Assembly (NCBI RefSeq): GCF_000285515.1
Contig: NZ_HE610961.1
Location: forward strand, 173,863-237,862
Direction of reading: 5' to 3'
DNA length: 64,000 bases
DNA from: Paenibacillus senegalensis JC66
GTDB taxonomy: Bacteria; Bacillota; Bacilli; Paenibacillales; NBRC-103111
Position 1 is the first letter of the stretch, and each line of letters begins with the position of its first letter. Positions 48,701 through 56,901 of the stretch are shown here, in pieces. The translations under genes were made by a program, and so were the position numbers. The notes beneath the pieces are model-generated. The model was not told the origin of the DNA. It saw nothing but the letters and a program-made list of their open reading frames with translations, and did not search any database.

Positions 48701-51597
48701 AGAGCATACCAGCCGGGCACGCCCGAGCGGGGACGATTGTCCCAGTTCATCTCACTCTCGCTCCAATTGTCCGCATCGTAGGCTTCGATCTTCACCGGAA
48801 CCGGCACAGCCGGCTTCTCGGCCACATAGAAGTAAAAGGCCGCATCTTCGACAGGCTCATTGTAATCCTCGAAACGGAATTTTAAAAATGCGGTGCGGTT
48901 GCCTCCGCCGTTCGCCCTCGGTATAGAAAGGACCTCCAGCAGCGGTTCAGAGCCGAAATTTTCCCGCGGCTCATGCTCAGACACATACGTGTCCTCCGCC
49001 GCGACAAAAACATTGTCAACCGGCTCCGGCTCGCTGCCCGCATCACCTCGCGTGACCGTGAGCGTATACGTATCGATCGTCCCTTCCAGGTTATAGACGA
49101 GTACGCGCAGCATATTCGCACCCGGCTGCAATGCAATCGGCGCTGTCGCCTGGCCGCCCTCTACACGCTGCCCATTCACCAAAACGATACTGCTTGCGGC
49201 AGCGGCCTCCGGCCTGACCGTTACGAGATCGATATGCTCCGGCACAGCGACCGTATAGCGAGTCTGGCCGGTCTCGAATGGCAGCTCGATAACGCCGTCC
49301 GCGCCAAACAGCTCAAGCGATTGCAAGCCTGACCATGGCGCCCATGCAGTCGTATGCGGCCGATCGTATGCCTGCGCCCAGTAGTAGCCGGCGGCGGTCA
49401 AAGCCCGCGGCTCAAAGCCGGCTTGCCAGCCCTCGGGGATTGTCTCCGAGACGAAGGTCGCCCAGCCCTTCTCGTCTGTCGTCGTCACGACGTACTTGCC
49501 TCCGGCATAAGTGAACCGGCCCTCAACCCTGATTCCGGCCAGCGGCTCACCCGTAACCAGGTCGATTGCCTGTACGACAGCCACAGCCTGGTTATTGGCC
49601 GCATAGTCCACATGCAGGCCATCAAGGATTGCCGGCTTGAGCTCCGTAGTCGCGGTCGTAACTGCTGCCTGCTGCGAGGCCGGGCCTATATTGCCCTGCA
49701 CGTCCCTTGCAGCTACGCGGTAGTAATAAGTCGTTCCGGGCAGCAGGCCGACATCCCGATACGACAGGCCGCGCGTCATCCCGACGATATGGGACGCATC
49801 AGGTGTGAAGCCGTCTATGGTGCTGCGGTAAAAAATATAGCGGTCAATCTCGGTGTTGTCGTATGCCATGCCATAAGACAGCGTGGCAGCCTGATAGCCG
49901 TCTGCCGCGGCAACAAGCTCCGAGCTTACCGCTGTCGGCGGCTCTGTATCGGCTGGGGGCTGCCAGTAGATTCGGTCTTTTCCCCAATCGGACGGCAGGT
50001 TAAGGAGGGAGTCATAATGGTGCATGGCAATACCGCCATACGACGGATTATGTGCAAACGCCGTGTTCACTTTATCCAGCTCGGCCTCCATATGCGTGCG
50101 GCCTTCTTCGCGGAACGTAATCACGGAGGGGTCACCGCTGTTGGCGACATCCAGCGTCTCTACGCCAATGACGACCGAGCCCGGCTTGCCGATGGAGTCA
50201 GCGTAATTGATCTCGCCTTGAGCTTGGGCGATAATGCCTGCCGACCCGTCCGCCGTATCGCGATAATTCATGATCGAGATATAATCGCTGATGTCCTGAA
50301 TGTGCTCGGACAGCCATTTCGTACTGCCGTTCCACGTAATGTCCTTCGCATTGTCTGAAGTATCATACCATCTGGGAATCGCCGGACCGAATGGCAGATT
50401 GATGCCCGCAGTATCGCGCCGCTCAATCATTTTGCTCAGCCCGTCCAAATACTGTAGCTGCAGTGACGGATACGCATTGGCAAAATCAGGAGCAATATAC
50501 GGCTCGATATCGACGTTGATTCCGTCGAATTTTTCATTGTCTCCTGCCGCTATATTGTAGTTGATGACACGCTCAATCTCGCGGATCGCCATCGGATGAT
50601 AACGCTCATATGCGCCCATATACGGCGGCGATGTGCCTCCTGCTATACAAGCATGCACCTGGTAGCCCCGCTCATGCGCCCAGGCAATAAAATCACGCAC
50701 CTTGCCTGGATCATCCTCGAGAATATCAATCCCCGCGAACGGACCAATAGCCAGGTAAAAGGTCGTAATCGGATCTGAACCGAAAGTTTCCGTATCTTGT
50801 GCAAACGCATCCAATACATCGCGCGATCCGGGGTTCAGCAGCAGCTTGTAGGCTTCCGGCTCCCAAATCCATATCGCCCGATCCTGATTGCCCATATAAA
50901 AAGGCTCGTTCGTCCCAGCCCCAACCTTGGCATATGTCGTTAGGCTGCTGGCCTGCTGACCGCCGACGAGCGTCGCCCGCGCCTCAATGCTGGACGTCTT
51001 GTCCCCAAGCGGAGCCGTATCCCATTCCAGCGTATAAAAGCTGCCGTCTGCAGTGGCCTGCTGCCAAGGTCCGCTATTGATGCGCACCTCGACCCGTTCC
51101 ACATCCGCATGCGCCTCCACGTCCACCTGCACTGTGACAATGCCGCTCAGCGACACCCCTTCTCGGGGGCTGACGATGCTTACAACGGGCGGTGCAGCCG
51201 CCGGATTGTCGATGTACAGCGTAATTGGCTGACTCCACACACCGTAACGCGTATCCTTGTCAAGGCCGCGAGCCGTGATCTGTACTTCCCCGTAAAAGGT
51301 TGAGGTATCCAGGTCATAATACCAAGTCCCCGAATCGTTTCCGTCCGGGTCTACCATTGTAGCCAGCACCTGCCTGCTCCCGTCGATAAACAATCTAAGA
51401 TCATAGGCGTTCGTATACGTCCCGGAAATGCGGACGATCTCCGGTCCGAACGTTGTTCCTGTTGCCGGCGTATCTAGCGTCACCGCTCCCGCCGCTTGTG
51501 CTGGCGCCGGCACAGTCAGCGGGCCAACTAGCGTGAGAGCAACGACCAATAACAGCAGCGTTCCGATTTTCAAATCGTGCTTTATCCGTTTTAGCAT
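45778..51597 (-). CDS. Giant surface protein: GH18-like, FnIII, DNRLRE, cadherin-like and SLH domains (1939 aa)
   Basis: A signal peptide (GTLLLLVVALTLVGPLTVPA) and two Ig-like domains lead to a GH18-like barrel (about 240-590). Its motif FDGINVDIEPYI fits the glycosidase-18 active-site pattern with the catalytic Glu present. Then come an FnIII domain (YYYRVAARDVQGNIGPASQQ), a DNRLRE/CBM96-type domain (VAAEDTYVSEHEPRENFGSE ... SEMNWDNRP) and cadherin-like beta-sandwich domains (RTLTLDPGSVEVVPNDDE and others). A (PEQPPGE)n linker and three C-terminal SLH domains follow. It is probably a wall-anchored glycan hydrolase or binding protein. ATG follows GGGGTATGACC. It is convergent to the kinase gene. 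Confidence 0.85.
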   Translation of the reverse strand: MLKRIKHDLKIGTLLLLVVALTLVGPLTVPAPAQAAGAVTLDTPATGTTFGPEIVRISGTYTNAYDLRLFIDGSRQVLATMVDPDGNDSGTWYYDLDTSTFYGEVQITARGLDKDTRYGVWSQPITLYIDNPAAAPPVVSIVSPREGVSLSGIVTVQVDVEAHADVERVEVRINSGPWQQATADGSFYTLEWDTAPLGDKTSSIEARATLVGGQQASSLTTYAKVGAGTNEPFYMGNQDRAIWIWEPEAYKLLLNPGSRDVLDAFAQDTETFGSDPITTFYLAIGPFAGIDILEDDPGKVRDFIAWAHERGYQVHACIAGGTSPPYMGAYERYHPMAIREIERVINYNIAAGDNEKFDGINVDIEPYIAPDFANAYPSLQLQYLDGLSKMIERRDTAGINLPFGPAIPRWYDTSDNAKDITWNGSTKWLSEHIQDISDYISIMNYRDTADGSAGIIAQAQGEINYADSIGKPGSVVIGVETLDVANSGDPSVITFREEGRTHMEAELDKVNTAFAHNPSYGGIAMHHYDSLLNLPSDWGKDRIYWQPPADTEPPTAVSSELVAAADGYQAATLSYGMAYDNTEIDRYIFYRSTIDGFTPDASHIVGMTRGLSYRDVGLLPGTTYYYRVAARDVQGNIGPASQQAAVTTATTELKPAILDGLHVDYAANNQAVAVVQAIDLVTGEPLAGIRVEGRFTYAGGKYVVTTTDEKGWATFVSETIPEGWQAGFEPRALTAAGYYWAQAYDRPHTTAWAPWSGLQSLELFGADGVIELPFETGQTRYTVAVPEHIDLVTVRPEAAAASSIVLVNGQRVEGGQATAPIALQPGANMLRVLVYNLEGTIDTYTLTVTRGDAGSEPEPVDNVFVAAEDTYVSEHEPRENFGSEPLLEVLSIPRANGGGNRTAFLKFRFEDYNEPVEDAAFYFYVAEKPAVPVPVKIEAYDADNWSESEMNWDNRPRSGVPGWYALGKITVRDAGWHRFDVTQFVANQAATDRIATIRLLDEDLKATPVRIHSRENETNQPYLLINPSSDAALRTLTLDPGSVEVVPNDDESVYEAAVPYIVESVMVTAVPSERHATATVNGVPVERGQPSEPVALKVGDNIITVQVRAQDGTIRDYSLVVKRDLPAVAELSSLTLTGMELNTDFRPDLTYYEGSVTYSVYGIGLQAVSADPLAGITIGEQGFVGVASVPFVPLQVGDNELRIKVTAQNGSERTYVLAIERQPQTVDPGPEQPPEGPEQPPEGPEQPPGEPEQPPGEPEQPPGEPEQPPGEPEQPPGEPQLSSDATVHTLSIEGAVVIPDPGGDGKVYKTVVPHLVSSVTVTAVPTNPHATVTVNGIPVERGQPSEPIALQVGDNTIVVRVTAQDGTVRDYTLVVKRDLPAVTELSSLTLTGAALSPNFHPDVTRYELRVPNRVRELGLSAATLDPLAVLRVGERDYVGTAAISSVPLRVGVNELRVKVTAQNGSERTYTIVVERRAANPGTGPGWFGDGQLIGGGDRRAIVDVGGQSSSVFEVELVRSMSEGRVKDAVILEESAIDRALRSAGDTDDLSFRLEIRDSSTEPADELHVTVRSAAAALLAERDAELVIASSYGTIRLSAEALRHYAAAAGGSDLVLVISPIQEDERSALTERFLANETLWREKGQDSESAANIVGVPVRIETKLEGRTVGVYLPLDEAPGETDLSRWAVYIEHSDGENVLLRPSKVSLDDSTGRLAGLEVEVDKFSTFAIVRLPQPLIDSDGEGGSLEAYVNGYEDGTFRPEDTLTRAELAVLFDRLSPAASGEPIRLPYADMTDSHWAAAAISRLTSEGIVEGRSSGLFAPGEPVTRAEFAAIAVRWHNEAGGAASAAQFGDTAGHWAEAYVAVSAGQGWIEGYEDGTFRPDREVTRAEAVTVLNRLTGREPLLDESISPSWDDVPVTHWAFAAIEAASRHLPAGESTN
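47760..47935 (-). repeat. 21-bp tandem repeats encoding PEQPPGE linker
   Basis: About seven copies of a 21-bp unit encode a repeated PEQPPGE/PEQPPEG heptapeptide. The unit is nearly identical between copies. It forms a stiff proline-rich spacer between cadherin-like domains and is likely to vary in length by slippage. Confidence 0.85.
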
Positions 51598-51678
51598 GCG
51601 GTCATACCCCTTTCCAATACATGTACATGGTTTGCCAACAGATGCGCGCTTGAATCCAACAACTCCTAAACACGCTTA

Positions 51679-51692
51679 GTGAAGCGCTTTCA
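51679..51692 (-). promoter_or_regulatory. cre-like sequence upstream of the giant SLH gene
   Basis: On the minus strand TGAAAGCGCTTCAC resembles the CcpA site TGWAANCGNTNWCA, with a mismatch at the right end. It is about 82 bases upstream of the start codon. Catabolite control would suit a glycan-active protein, but the match is imperfect. Confidence 0.3.
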
Positions 51693-51699
51693 TTTTTTT

Positions 51700-52187
51700 G
51701 CTGCATAATAATTTGGAATTCACTAATTTGAGATTCACCAATTTGAGATTCATGTCAGTTGTGTTGAATTTTTCTATACCTATAAATCTAGTCTCTGGTC
51801 ATCTAAATATTAATCTCTGGTATCTAAATCTAATCCCTGGTCATCGGCTGCCCTCCCTTCTAAACGCAAGGGTTTGTTTGGCGTATATCATAACCATAAT
51901 CAGCTCTATTTGAAATCGTCTGTATTGAAGCTTTTTAACCGTTTTGCGAAAATCGTAAAATAGACTACTTTTCGTAAATTTGTGGAAACTAACCCCACAT
52001 TTCGTATGTGTCAATCATCGGACCACCGGGTCAGCGAGGTCACCGGACCAACAATATTAGAATGTACTCAAAGCAGTCTTTCAAAACAAAAGGTCTAACA
52101 AGCAAAAGGCCTAGCAGGTAAAGGCTCTAGCAGGTAAAAGGTATGGTATAATCTACATTAGAAAATTAATGGAAAGGAAAGGGTGGA
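51700..52187. other. Intergenic stretch with short tandem repeats
   Basis: Two or three copies of AATTTGAGATTCA (51715-51756), then TCTCTGGTCATCTAAAT variants (51792-51845), and three copies of a 16-17 bp AGGCCTAGCAGGTAAA unit (52090-52143) fill this gap. A TATAAT near 52146 is the probable -10 for the dehydrogenase gene. No gene is seen. Confidence 0.6.
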
Positions 52188-53201
52188 ATGGATTCCCGTA
52201 ATGCCGACAAGCCAAGAGCGCTTTATTTGCTCGGAGAAAGAAATTTTGACTGGATTTATGGGCCTCAAGAGCGGGCCGGAATCGATGAACTGGTACATAT
52301 TTATGCCCCCTTGCAGACCAGGGAAACGATTTTAGACAATCCTGACATTTTGCGAGAAGCGGAAGTGATTTTCAGCGGATGGGAAACCGCCTATATGGAT
52401 GAAGCTTTTTTAAACCGGGCACCGAAGCTGAAGCTGGTGCTGCATGGCGCCGGTTCGGTAAAAGGCTTTGTAACAGATGCGTTATGGGACAGAGGGATAC
52501 GTGTATGCAGCGCCTATGCCGCTAATGCTGTACCTGTATCCGAATACTCCCTCTCCCAAATATTATTCGCTCTAAAAGGCGGCTGGTATTATGCGCTCAG
52601 AACGAAACAGGACGGTCATTACCCCCCTCGCATTGAAACGCCGGGCGCATTCGGTAGCACAGTCGGATTGATTTCTATCGGGATGATTGGGCGCCGCGTC
52701 TGCGAGCTGCTGAAACCTTTTGACGTCAACGTTATAGCGTATGACCCGTTTGTCGATGAAGAAACAGCCCGGGCGCTTGGTGTGCAGCTTTGCTCACTCG
52801 ATGAGGTGTTTGAACGGTCCGACGTAGTGTCACTGCATACACCGCTTCTGAACGAGACGCGAGGCATGATTACCGGTGCGCATTTTGAACGGATGAAGCA
52901 GCGCGCTGTTTTTATTAATACGTCGCGCGGAGCGGTTGTGCGGGAAGAAGAAATGATTGAGGTTCTGCGCAAGCGGGAAGATCTGTACGCTGTGCTCGAT
53001 GTTACTTATCCGGAGCCGCCGGAGCCCGGGTCGCCGCTGTACCGTCTTCCGAATGTTGTGCTTACCCCGCATATTGCCGGCTCGCTGTACAATGAATGCC
53101 GGCGCATGGGCAGCTATATGCTGGACGAGCTTCGCCGCTATCTGGCTGGAGAAAAGCTGCTGTGGGAGATTACGAGAGAACGAGTCCGCTATATGGCCTG
53201 A
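52188..53201 (+). CDS. D-isomer 2-hydroxyacid dehydrogenase family protein
   Basis: The 337-residue protein has the D-2-hydroxyacid dehydrogenase fold: a catalytic domain around LVLHGAGSVKGFV and NAVPVSEYSLSQILFALKGG. An NAD-binding domain follows with VGLISIGMIGRRVCELLKPF (GxGxxG variant, GMIG), DVVSLHTPLLNETRGMI, FINTSRGAVVREEEMI and the His of LTPHIAGSL. The central Arg is in NTSRGAVV and the Glu in TYPEPP. The substrate is not evident. AGGAAAGGGTGGA precedes the ATG. Confidence 0.9.
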   Translation: MDSRNADKPRALYLLGERNFDWIYGPQERAGIDELVHIYAPLQTRETILDNPDILREAEVIFSGWETAYMDEAFLNRAPKLKLVLHGAGSVKGFVTDALWDRGIRVCSAYAANAVPVSEYSLSQILFALKGGWYYALRTKQDGHYPPRIETPGAFGSTVGLISIGMIGRRVCELLKPFDVNVIAYDPFVDEETARALGVQLCSLDEVFERSDVVSLHTPLLNETRGMITGAHFERMKQRAVFINTSRGAVVREEEMIEVLRKREDLYAVLDVTYPEPPEPGSPLYRLPNVVLTPHIAGSLYNECRRMGSYMLDELRRYLAGEKLLWEITRERVRYMA

Positions 53202-53271
53202 CCTGTCGTCTCTATGTGCTCTATCTGGTAAAAATTTATTATCGTTATACTGCCATCGAACACCCTCATCT

Positions 53272-53319
53272 AAAGAAGAAGATGCATGCTCCGTACAGGA
53301 CAAGAGCATCTTCTTTTTT
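53272..53319 (+). terminator. Terminator after the dehydrogenase gene
   Basis: AAAGAAGAAGATGC pairs with GCATCTTCTTTTTT, with a 20-base loop, and ends in a T-run. It is 70 bases after the stop codon. Confidence 0.75.
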
Positions 53320-53429
53320 GGCAGTCCGGATGCAGGCCTGTAGGTGATTTTCATAACCGCTATTCTAAGAAAATGCTAATTTTTATTGTGTGAAGGATCT
53401 AAATTGGATGACGGCAGTGTTTTTAACAG

Positions 53430-53510
53430 CTATTTGGGAAGAAGGCGTCTTTTCGCTTATATAGAGGGCGTCTTCGCTTATATAGAATGTGTCTTTTCGC
53501 TTATTGAGGA
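53430..53510. repeat. Tandem repeats GCGTCTTTTCGCTTATATAG
   Basis: Three degenerate copies of a 20-22 bp unit (GTCTTTTCGCTTATATAGA) lie between the dehydrogenase and LOG-family genes. An open frame across them is probably accidental. The TTATA core is shared with the repeats at 57763-57840. Confidence 0.6.
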
Positions 53511-53635
53511 TAGAATATTTAAAATGCAAAAGATCTTTATGACCGCTGGCTTGCTTAAGCGTTCATCGGCATGAAGTTAACAAAGCATCGGGATTTCCTG
53601 TATAATAATGCTGATTTCATTAGGAGGCGATCACC

Positions 53636-54220
53636 ATTAACCATGTAGCCGTATTTTGTGGCTCCAGCAACGGGGCATCCAGTGTATATATAGACAGCGC
53701 ACAAAAATTGGGCAGAGAACTGGCAAAACGCAGCATCACTCTCGTATATGGCGGGGCAAGCGTCGGTGTCATGGGAGCACTTGCCGATTCTGTACTGGAA
53801 GCAGGCGGACAAGTGATAGGCATCATGCCAGGCTTTTTAGATCAAAGAGAAATCTCTCATAAACATTTATCCGAGCTGATTATTGTCGATTCTATGCATG
53901 AACGGAAGGCTCGAATGGCGGAGCTGGCTGACGGCTTTATCGCCTTGCCGGGAGGTCCGGGCACATTAGAGGAGTTTTTTGAAATTTACACGTGGGCTCA
54001 GTTAGGACTGCATCGGAAGCCTTGCGGCCTCCTCAACGTTAACCATTACTTTGATCCTCTCGTTGAATTGTTCAATCATATGCTGAAGGAACAGTTTTTG
54101 CATGAAAAATACCGCTCTATGGCTATAGTAGACGAAGAACCTGGCAGCCTGCTTGAAAAATTCAATTCCTATGAGCCGCCATCCACTAAAACGTATATTT
54201 CGGACACATCGCAGACCTAG
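53636..54220 (+). CDS. LOG-family protein with probable AUU start
   Basis: The protein matches the LOG/TIGR00730 family (cytokinin riboside 5'-monophosphate phosphoribohydrolase type): HVAVFCGSSNGASSVYIDSA at the start, LVYGGASVGVMGALADSVLE, HERKARMAELADGFIALPGG and GTLEEFFEIYTWAQLG. The PGGxGT active-site motif is intact. Family members begin directly before VAVFCGSS. Here that point is ATT (53636), eight bases after TAGGAGG. The first ATG, at 53708, would remove the nucleotide-binding start and has no ribosome site. AUU is a rare but known start codon. Length is 194 residues, as usual. Confidence 0.85.
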   Translation: MNHVAVFCGSSNGASSVYIDSAQKLGRELAKRSITLVYGGASVGVMGALADSVLEAGGQVIGIMPGFLDQREISHKHLSELIIVDSMHERKARMAELADGFIALPGGPGTLEEFFEIYTWAQLGLHRKPCGLLNVNHYFDPLVELFNHMLKEQFLHEKYRSMAIVDEEPGSLLEKFNSYEPPSTKTYISDTSQT

Positions 54221-54314
54221 AGGAATGGTGAAGAAGCGCTGAGTGTGGAGAATCGTATAAATGCACCTAAAATACACCCGCAATACGCTCAAACTATAAA
54301 GCAAGGAGTTAACT

Positions 54315-55007
54315 ATGGAGTGGAAAACGGTCAGCAAGGCTAACGATATTTCTCAAATTAGAGAGGCTGTCAAGCGACTGGATATTCATGAGCGTGATGA
54401 GCGGGGACGCACCCCTTTGCTGATTTTTATTACAAATCGGGCACCGCTTGAAGCGCTCAAAATTTTACTCGATCACGGAGCAGAACTGGAAGCAGCGGAT
54501 AAACTGGGAGACTCGCCTTTAAAAAAAGCGGCCAAGTTTCAGCAGAAGGAAGCTGCCCGGCTGCTGCTCGACTATGGAGCCAAGCTGGATTCTCCGGGAG
54601 GTATACTTGAGACCGCTTGGAACATCGCTCGTTTTAAGGACCTCTCCTTGGCCGACATGCTCCTGGCTACTAAAGGAGCGGTACGTCTGACTCTAACTGA
54701 GGAGGAAGACAAAACGGTTGATGATATTTTGCACGATGAATCGAGAGAAGCTGTATGCCGCAAAATCAGGCAGCTGCCCACAGCCGAACTCCTCCATGCT
54801 GTTGTTCAACGATATAACTGGGATGATGGACCTGAAGCCATGCTTGCTGTCTTCGAGCATCCTGCATGCGCGGAAATTACCAAGCTTGATATGTATGACC
54901 TTCTGGAAGGAGACTATTGGCTGGAGCTGGAAGAAGCGCCCGATCCCGAAACACAAGGCTATAGAAAGCTTGCATTGAAACTGAAGCCTGTAATCGATGC
55001 CTTATGA
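54315..55007 (+). CDS. Ankyrin-repeat protein (230 aa)
   Basis: Residues 10-100 hold about three ankyrin repeats (DERGRTPLLIFITNRAPLEA, LKILLDHGAELEAADKLGDS, LKKAAKFQQKEAARLLLDYG). The C-terminal half is helical (ADMLLATKGAVRLTLTEEED, ELLHAVVQRYNWDDGPEAML) without recognised family. It is cytoplasmic, and its partner is unknown. GCAAGGAG precedes the ATG. It is followed by a DUF1963 gene in the same orientation, and the two may be co-expressed. Confidence 0.8.
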   Translation: MEWKTVSKANDISQIREAVKRLDIHERDERGRTPLLIFITNRAPLEALKILLDHGAELEAADKLGDSPLKKAAKFQQKEAARLLLDYGAKLDSPGGILETAWNIARFKDLSLADMLLATKGAVRLTLTEEEDKTVDDILHDESREAVCRKIRQLPTAELLHAVVQRYNWDDGPEAMLAVFEHPACAEITKLDMYDLLEGDYWLELEEAPDPETQGYRKLALKLKPVIDAL

Positions 55008-55084
55008 TGAGCGCTGCAAATTCCCTAATAATGATTGCTTCAAAAAGATGAGTCCCCCTATTCACGTTTAAGGAGAGAACCGCG

Positions 55085-56029
55085 ATGAGAGAAACATGGA
55101 GGAAGCAAGCCATTGCAGACATACTCAGTAAGCACGGAGCCGAAAAGGACAAGCAGCTTGAGACGCTTTTGCTAGAGCATGCGGAAGTAGCTATCAAGCT
55201 TGAGCTTGCAGGTGAGGAAAATTATGAGCAAAAAGGCTGCAGCCGGATAGCAGGCCGGCCTGATCTGCCGCCAGCTATCGACTGGCCCTGCACAGAGGAT
55301 GGAGAATGGTATACTTTTCTTGCCCAAATCAATTTGAGCGATCTGCCTTTTCTTCCTTCAGACGACTGGCCAGCCGCGGGCATGCTGTATTTTTTCCTGG
55401 GTGCAGATGAACCGGCCTATGACGTGGATCACCGTGTTCTATTTTATGATGGAGATCTCCAGGAGCTCACATTGGCTTCTCCGCCAGAAGGAAAGGAAGA
55501 AGTCTTTGCGGAAGACAGGGATTTTGTACCCCACCGGGTTACATTTAGGCCTCAGCTATCTCTTCCGGACATGGGAGAACAGTCGGATGGATTACTGGAC
55601 CAAAATGAGGCGTTGTATATGGAAATATGCGACCAGAGCGACGCGCTCGCCGGCGGACTCCAAAGCTGGTGCGGGGATACACAGCTGGATGCTTATTTAT
55701 GCCGGCATGGAATGAAGGAAATCATGTTTGAAACTCATCGAACGCCGGAACAGCTGCTTCAAAAGGCGAGACAAGCGATGGAGAACGGACAAGAACAATA
55801 TGCGGAACACCTCGAGCATAAGGCTCTTCCGCTCCTGCTTCAGTTTAAAGACCGGGAAAAAGAGCATCGGGAAGCGGCCCGGGATTGGCAGGTGCTTCTC
55901 TCTCTATCCTCATTGGATGCCGTTAACATGTGCTGGTGGGACGCTGGGTTCCTTGAGTTTCTGATCGACCGCAACGATCTGAAGCGCAGGCGCTTTGATC
56001 GCACCTACCTCAATTTGGCTACTAGTTAA
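55085..56029 (+). CDS. DUF1963 (YwqG-like) family protein
   Basis: The 314-residue protein has the DUF1963 core: GCSRIAGRPDLPPAIDWPCT, WYTFLAQINLSDLPFLPSDD, WPAAGMLYFFLGADEPAYDV, then FRPQLSLPDMG and QSDALAGGLQSWCGDTQLD. The C-terminal end is LSLSSLDAVNMCWWDAGFLE FLI in two parts. The family is common in Bacillales (YwqG) and has no known reaction, though some members neighbour toxin-immunity genes. GGAGAGAACC precedes the ATG. It is 77 bases after the ankyrin gene. Confidence 0.88.
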   Translation: MRETWRKQAIADILSKHGAEKDKQLETLLLEHAEVAIKLELAGEENYEQKGCSRIAGRPDLPPAIDWPCTEDGEWYTFLAQINLSDLPFLPSDDWPAAGMLYFFLGADEPAYDVDHRVLFYDGDLQELTLASPPEGKEEVFAEDRDFVPHRVTFRPQLSLPDMGEQSDGLLDQNEALYMEICDQSDALAGGLQSWCGDTQLDAYLCRHGMKEIMFETHRTPEQLLQKARQAMENGQEQYAEHLEHKALPLLLQFKDREKEHREAARDWQVLLSLSSLDAVNMCWWDAGFLEFLIDRNDLKRRRFDRTYLNLATS

Positions 56030-56097
56030 TGCGTTAAAAAATGATCCTTCTCCCTTTCATCGTTATTCTGACTGTTTGCTCACGGCAAAGAACCAAC

Positions 56098-56175
56098 CTT
56101 TTTGAAAGCAGCTTTGATATATTAGAAAAGCAGCTTTGACATGTTAGAAAAGCAGCTTTGAAACTTTGAAAGGGA
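56098..56175. repeat. Tandem repeats AGCAGCTTTGAYATRTTAGAAA
   Basis: Three copies of a 22-bp unit (AGCAGCTTTGATATATTAGA and variants) lie after the DUF1963 gene. No coding or RNA function is evident. Confidence 0.7.
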
Positions 56176-56270
56176 GGATTTACAGGCAACCCCGCTCTAT
56201 TAGGCAGCCTCGCTTAAAGTCATTTTAGTTGACACTCTAAAAAATCAACACCAAAGAATGCCGTAAAATC

Positions 56271-56310
56271 AACACCCAAGAATGCCTATAATCAACATTC
56301 TTGGGTGTTT
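56271..56310. terminator. Bidirectional terminator
   Basis: AACACCCAAGAATG pairs perfectly with CATTCTTGGGTGTT across 11 bases and is followed by TTTCATTTT. A partial upstream copy (AATCAACACCAAAGAATG) precedes it. It separates the DUF1963 gene from the leftward AHSA1 gene. Confidence 0.85.
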
Positions 56311-56367
56311 CATTTTGACACCTTCGCCAGAAGAGAAAGACGTATTAGGCAGCCCGGCTTCAGTCCG

Positions 56368-56877
56368 CTACCGGGTGGCTTCCAAATATTCGTCGAGACA
56401 ATCAAACGTTAGACTGGTACCTTCCTCTACCCCCATATCAATCACCTGCTGGAGAGCTTCGATTGTCGGATATTCGCTGCGATTAATTAGCTTTGTCTTC
56501 CCTCCCTGCTCGAGGAAGATCATCGTAACCGTAGCTGCAGGCATATCCGTATTGATGCTTCCTTCAGCATCTGAAAAATAATCAGTGTATACGATCTTCT
56601 CTCCTTCTACAATTTCCGCATACACAGCTTTTCCCCACGATTCCATCCCAAAAAAGTCCCCCTGGCTTTCATCCACACACTTCATGCAATAATGCCAGAC
56701 ACCGTCTGGACGGAAATCTAAATCACAATAGGTAAGGCTCCAACCTTTTGGTCCCCACCACTGCTTGAGATGCTCTTCCTTTGTAAAAGCTTGAAATACA
56801 AGATCCCGAGGCGCATCGAATACCCTCTCCATAATGAGTTCCCGACCTTCAGTTCTTGTAACCATCTTTTTCGCCAT
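56368..56877 (-). CDS. AHSA1/SRPBCC-family protein, intact module
   Basis: The 169-residue protein shows MERVFDAPRDLVFQAFTKEE, HLKQWWGPKGWSLTYCDLDF, RPDGVWHYCMKC and DYFSDAEGSINTDMPAATVT, nearly the same pattern as the gene at 32555. I use the ATG at 56877, preceded by AGGAGGAACAAG. The frame opens six codons earlier. It follows the ArsR gene by 24 bases, so it is probably under that regulator. Its ligand is unknown. Confidence 0.9.
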   Translation of the reverse strand: MAKKMVTRTEGRELIMERVFDAPRDLVFQAFTKEEHLKQWWGPKGWSLTYCDLDFRPDGVWHYCMKCVDESQGDFFGMESWGKAVYAEIVEGEKIVYTDYFSDAEGSINTDMPAATVTMIFLEQGGKTKLINRSEYPTIEALQQVIDMGVEEGTSLTFDCLDEYLEATR

Positions 56878-56901
56878 ATCTTGTTCCTCCTGCACGTTTA
56901 G

